Below are positions 24,211 to 27,468 of a DNA stretch of 27,468 bases, piece after piece. The DNA is taken from positions 1 through 27,468 of the forward strand of contig JAEWLI010000139.1 in the NCBI GenBank assembly GCA_023393375.1, read 5' to 3'. Source of the stretch: Bacteroidota bacterium. Lineage in GTDB: Bacteria; Bacteroidota; Bacteroidia; Cytophagales; Cyclobacteriaceae. The notes beneath the pieces are model-generated. The model had not been told where the DNA came from. It was given only the letters and a program-made list of their open reading frames with translations, and did no database searches. The position numbers and the translations under genes are program-made. How positions within the stretch are numbered: position 1 is the first letter of the stretch; every line of letters begins with the position of its first letter.

Positions 24211-25215
24211 ATGAAAAATATATCAAAGTACTCGATTTTTTATGTAGTTATCTTTTTTACATTGATTTTGTCTGCTTGCGGGCCATTATCACAAAATAGT
24301 GGCAATGTATCCATTCAGGAAGATGGCACCAAGCACATTAGTGGTAACATATCCATTTCAGGTGCTTGGGCATTGTATCCACTGGCTAATATTTGGGCAG
24401 AAGAATTTAATAAGATTCATCCCGATGTGAGGATCAATATTTCAGCTGGAGGAGCCGGAAAAGGGTTTGCCGATGCACTTTCTCAAGCTGTTGATTTGGG
24501 TATGTTCAGCAGGGAGATCAAGGAAGAAGAGAAAGCCCAGGGCGTATGGTGGGTGTCGGTAACCAAGGATGCTGTGTTGCCCACCATCAATGTGAATAAT
24601 CCCGTATTGCAACAGATAAAAACGCGTGGATTGACGCAGGAAGAGTTCAGGAAAATCTTTATCACCAGGGAAATTACCAATTGGGGAGAGGTGACCAATG
24701 GTGCCACCCAAGAGAAAATAGGATTGTATACCCGTTCCGATGCATCTGGTGCAGCTGCTACCTGGGCAGAATATCTGGGAGGAAAAGGTCAGGAGGAGCT
24801 ACAAGGGATTGGGGTTTATGGAGATCCGGGATTGGCCGATGCAGTAAAAAAGGATAAAAATGGCATTGGGTATAATAATGTCATTTATGCCTATGATCTT
24901 CAATCGGGCAAAAAGTATGACGGTATTGATGTGATTCCCATTGATGTGGATGGTGATGGACAAATTTCTGATGAAGAGAATTTTTATGATAGTTTAGAGG
25001 GGGTGATTAAAGCCATTGGTGATGGTAGATACCCTTCTCCACCCGCACGGGAACTCTATTTTATATCAAAAGGAAAAACAACCAATCAAGCAGCTGTGGA
25101 ATTCCTGAAATGGATATTGACCGAAGGTCAGCAATTTATCGACGAAGCTGGTTATATCAGGCTGCCAGAAGAAACGATAGAGCGGGAATTGGCAAAATTG
25201 GATGACGCATTGTAG
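24211..25215 (+). CDS. pstS: Phosphate ABC transporter, periplasmic phosphate-binding lipoprotein
   Basis: 334 residues. The N-terminus is a lipoprotein signal with lipobox LSAC, Cys23 lipidated, so the protein is anchored in a membrane. The phosphate-binding fold is recognised by SGAWALYPLANIWAEEF (51-67) with the later INISAGGAGKGF, by GMFSREI and by SDASGAAATWAEYLG; the glycine-serine-rich loops contact phosphate. The C-terminal half contains an EF-hand-like calcium loop, Asp245, Asp247, Asp249, Gly250, Ile252, Glu256 (DVDGDGQISDEE), then FYDSLEGVIKAIGDGRYPSP. Such inserts occur in some archaeal and Bacteroidota PstS (recalled). Its stop is inside a 30-bp palindrome. Confidence 0.95.
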   Translation: MKNISKYSIFYVVIFFTLILSACGPLSQNSGNVSIQEDGTKHISGNISISGAWALYPLANIWAEEFNKIHPDVRINISAGGAGKGFADALSQAVDLGMFSREIKEEEKAQGVWWVSVTKDAVLPTINVNNPVLQQIKTRGLTQEEFRKIFITREITNWGEVTNGATQEKIGLYTRSDASGAAATWAEYLGGKGQEELQGIGVYGDPGLADAVKKDKNGIGYNNVIYAYDLQSGKKYDGIDVIPIDVDGDGQISDEENFYDSLEGVIKAIGDGRYPSPPARELYFISKGKTTNQAAVEFLKWILTEGQQFIDEAGYIRLPEETIERELAKLDDAL

Positions 25216-25240
25216 AGAAGCCATATATGGCGTCTCTACA
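25211..25240 (+). repeat. 30-bp near-perfect palindrome between pstS and pstC (REP/MITE-like)
   Basis: TGTAGAGAAGCCATA and its complement with a single mismatched pair (25217/25234) form a 15-bp hairpin arm. It includes the pstS stop codon and ends before the ATG at 25266. An mRNA hairpin here would protect pstS and reduce pstC expression, a common arrangement for binding-protein operons. The GTAGAGA...TCTCTAC ends look like a dispersed palindromic repeat. Confidence 0.6.
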
Positions 25241-25265
25241 TGATGTCCACAAAACCATTTTAAAT

Positions 25266-26153
25266 ATGATAAACATTAGAAAACTGCAAGATAAGGTTTC
25301 ATCCATATGGATGATGGTGGCATTGATGGTTATCCTACTATTGCCGATAGCCATTGTGGTGGGGTTGGTATTGAAATCTATGCCCATTTTACAGCAAGAG
25401 AATTTCTCCAATCTGCTTTTTTCGGATAACTGGCAGCCTATGCGGGGACAGTTTGGTTTTTTGCCCTTTATACTCAGTTCTGTTATTGTATCAATTTTAG
25501 GATTGTTAATTATGATCCCGATGGGCTTATTGCCAGCCATTTACCTCACACAGTTTGCCCCGCCCCGAATGCTAAAAGTTTTGCGTTCGGTAATAGATAT
25601 TCTGGCGGGGATACCTTCGGTAATTCACGGTGTTTGGGGCGTGTTGGTAGTAGTGCCACTGGTGGGCGATGTGCTTGCTCCACCTTTTGGGATTAACACC
25701 GCCGGGTATACCATTATGGCTGGTGGTATTGTATTAGCGGTTTCTGTACTTCCCTTTGTTTTGCACATGCTTTTGGAAGTATTCAGGAGTATTCCCATAG
25801 AATTAAAAGAAGCCACCCTTTCTTTAGGAGCTACCTATTGGGAGACCATCAAAAAAGTGGTATTAAAAAAAGCCATGCCGGGTATTGTTGCAGCTTATTC
25901 ATTGGGCATTTCAAAGGCATTTGGAGAAACCATAGCGGTATTGATGGTGGTGGGCAATGTGGTGCATTTACCGAGAGGTTTATTCGATCCTGGTTATCCG
26001 CTGCCATCTTTGATAGCCAATAATTATGGTGAGATGATGTCCATACCCATGTACGACTCGGCATTGATGTTTGCCGCATTCCTGCTTTTTGCGATAGTGC
26101 TTTTTTTTAATGTCATTTCACGGATGTTCATTGTTAAAACCACAACTATATGA
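25266..26153 (+). CDS. pstC: Phosphate ABC transporter permease PstC
   Basis: About 295 residues from Met at 25266, with six hydrophobic segments and the ABC permease EAA loop (EVFRSIPIELKEATLSLGAT then KKVVLKKAMPGIVAAYSLG), which contacts PstB. I prefer ATG 25266, because an ATG at 25227 lies inside the intergenic hairpin and would add only a 13-residue polar tail; that longer form cannot be excluded. The stop overlaps the pstA ATG by 4 bases (ATGA). Confidence 0.93.
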   Translation: MINIRKLQDKVSSIWMMVALMVILLLPIAIVVGLVLKSMPILQQENFSNLLFSDNWQPMRGQFGFLPFILSSVIVSILGLLIMIPMGLLPAIYLTQFAPPRMLKVLRSVIDILAGIPSVIHGVWGVLVVVPLVGDVLAPPFGINTAGYTIMAGGIVLAVSVLPFVLHMLLEVFRSIPIELKEATLSLGATYWETIKKVVLKKAMPGIVAAYSLGISKAFGETIAVLMVVGNVVHLPRGLFDPGYPLPSLIANNYGEMMSIPMYDSALMFAAFLLFAIVLFFNVISRMFIVKTTTI

Positions 26154-27019
26154 GGATATTTAAGTATAGAATAGGGGCGAAGCAATTTGAAGAACAATTT
26201 TTCAAAGGCTTATCAGGACTTTTTACCTTAGGACTGATTCTGCTGTTGTTTACCATCATCTTTGAAATCCTACAAAAAGGATTTCCAGAGTTGTCGTGGG
26301 CCATGCTCAGTCAAACTCCCAAGGGAGGCTTTTATTTTGGGAAAGAAGGAGGTATACTTAATGCCATAGTAGGCTCTGTTTATTTGGCCATTGGTGCTTC
26401 ATTATTGGCATTGCTAATCGCGCTGCCGGTAGCATTGTACTTAAATATCGTTTTGGTAAAATACAATAAGCTACAAAACAGCATCCGATTTATTCTCGAT
26501 ATTTTATGGGGTGTTCCGCCCATTGTTTATGGGGCTTTTGGATTTGCTTTGATGTTGGCCCTTGGCATCAAAACCTCTTTGTTGGCCGGTATCATTACCG
26601 TGGCATTTTTAATTACCCCAATCATGACACGGGCGATGGATGAAGTGATCCAAAGCATTCCGATTGGCTTATTGGAAGCGTCCTATTCCCTGGGAGCCAC
26701 GAGATTCGAAACGGCCTTTAAGATATTTTTTCGACAGGCATTGCCCGGAATAGCAACTGCATTTTTGCTGGGCTTTTCAAAAGGGATTGGCGATACGGCT
26801 GCGGTATTGTTTACGGCAGGTTACACTGATTATGTACCAGAAAACCTGATGGAACCTGTAGCAACCTTGCCATTGGCTATTTTTTATCAGTTGGGATCAC
26901 CCATACCTGAGGTAAAGGCCCGTGCTTACGCAGCAGCTGTTATTTTAACCGTAATCATTTTAATAATCAGCCTTACTTCCAGAATTCTTTCTTCTAAACT
27001 ATCAAAAAACGCAAATTGA
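26150..27019 (+). CDS. pstA: Phosphate ABC transporter permease PstA
   Basis: 289 residues, the second membrane subunit of the transporter: about six helices, starting with FTLGLILLLFTIIFEIL. The EAA loop is DEVIQSIPIGLLEASYSLGA followed by TRFETAFKIFFRQALPGIA. It lies between pstC (4-base overlap) and pstB (2 bases after the stop), so the complex subunits are translated in stoichiometric coupling. No oddities. Confidence 0.95.
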   Translation: MRIFKYRIGAKQFEEQFFKGLSGLFTLGLILLLFTIIFEILQKGFPELSWAMLSQTPKGGFYFGKEGGILNAIVGSVYLAIGASLLALLIALPVALYLNIVLVKYNKLQNSIRFILDILWGVPPIVYGAFGFALMLALGIKTSLLAGIITVAFLITPIMTRAMDEVIQSIPIGLLEASYSLGATRFETAFKIFFRQALPGIATAFLLGFSKGIGDTAAVLFTAGYTDYVPENLMEPVATLPLAIFYQLGSPIPEVKARAYAAAVILTVIILIISLTSRILSSKLSKNAN

Positions 27020-27020
27020 G

Positions 27021-27468
27021 ATGAATACTATTACTACCAAACTACCTGCCAACCTTGGTAAATCAATCAATGGCACACATGGGAAATCTGCTATTGTGAT
27101 AAAAGATTTGAACGTATTTCATGAGAAGACGCAAATCTTGAAAAACATCAACCTGCATATTCCTAAGCACAAATTAACTGTATTTTTAGGGCCATCGGGA
27201 TGCGGAAAAACTACTTTGCTTAAATCACTAAACCGCCTTACCGATTTGCATAGTGGCATGAAAGTAACGGGAAGCATTACTTTAAACGGCAAGGAGACAT
27301 TGACCAATGGGAACAACCTTGCCGATCTCCGGCAGAAGATGGGTTTGTTGTCGCAGCGACCTTATCCACTCCCCATGAGCATATTTGAAAATGTGGCTTT
27401 CGGGTTAAGGATCCAAGGATTGAAGTCGAAGGTAGAGATTGCCCATAAAGTAGAGTACCATTTGGATC
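27021..27468 (+). CDS. pstB: Phosphate ABC transporter ATPase, partial (cut by window end)
   Basis: 149 complete codons of the ATPase subunit. Walker A is GPSGCGKTT (57-65) and the Q-loop Gln112 with LSQRPYPLPMSIFENVAFG, the signature of PstB-type ATPases (RPxPxPMSI). The signature motif, Walker B and the D- and H-loops would follow beyond 27468. It hydrolyses ATP to drive phosphate uptake through PstC/PstA. The first 25 residues are an N-terminal extension relative to typical PstB. A phoU or regulator gene may follow but is out of view. Confidence 0.95.
   Translation, partial: MNTITTKLPANLGKSINGTHGKSAIVIKDLNVFHEKTQILKNINLHIPKHKLTVFLGPSGCGKTTLLKSLNRLTDLHSGMKVTGSITLNGKETLTNGNNLADLRQKMGLLSQRPYPLPMSIFENVAFGLRIQGLKSKVEIAHKVEYHLD

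Overview
The window looks like chromosomal DNA of a member of the Bacteroidota, most likely a Cytophagales-like marine or soil bacterium. Reasons: low GC; promoters of the TTTG-N19..21-TAnnTTTG type (best example in front of the tRNA-Thr gene); a DUF349 repeat protein; an EF-G2-type translation factor; an HU-like remnant of the Bacteroidota type; and a RAYT transposase with palindromes. No phage, CRISPR array or complete insertion sequence was seen.

Layout. (1) 1-2545: the 5' part of an outer-membrane beta-barrel gene (minus), an AT-rich gap, then a seven-helix membrane protein fused to an alpha/beta hydrolase. (2) 2546-4140: a scrap zone holding the tail of a Fic-type 'mobile mystery protein B', fused out of frame to the tail of a histidine kinase, a decapitated HU gene with its terminator, and a RAYT transposase between two related palindromes. 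(3) 4264-7331 (minus): tRNA-Thr with promoter and terminator, a DUF349 protein, and YqgE. (4) 7552-9467 (plus): PdxH translationally coupled to a family 2 glycosyltransferase, overlapping tail to tail with a patatin. (5) 9459-13735 (minus): lepA-folD-queE-patatin. (6) 14032-16158 (plus): an EF-G paralogue with a degenerate GTPase centre. (7) 16240-21027 (minus): trehalose phosphatase OtsB overlapping a HAD protein that has lost its catalytic residues, an MFS transporter and a sodium/solute symporter. (8) 21244-22410: two convergent genes of unknown function. (9) 22646-27468 (plus): a phosphate-uptake operon, porin-pstS-pstC-pstA-pstB (cut by the window end), with a perfect 15-bp inverted repeat directly in front of its -7 element and a repeat-like palindrome between pstS and pstC.

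How they work together. The last block is a self-contained phosphate route: outer-membrane porin, lipoprotein binding protein, two permease subunits and an ATPase. lepA and the EF-G2 gene are divergent translation factors sharing a 296-bp promoter region. The points most worth a second look are the HAD pseudoenzyme coupled to OtsB, the EF-G paralogue lacking its catalytic histidine, the two palindromes controlling the phosphate operon, and the chimeric gene debris next to the RAYT. I did not find a clear multi-gene defence or other new system.
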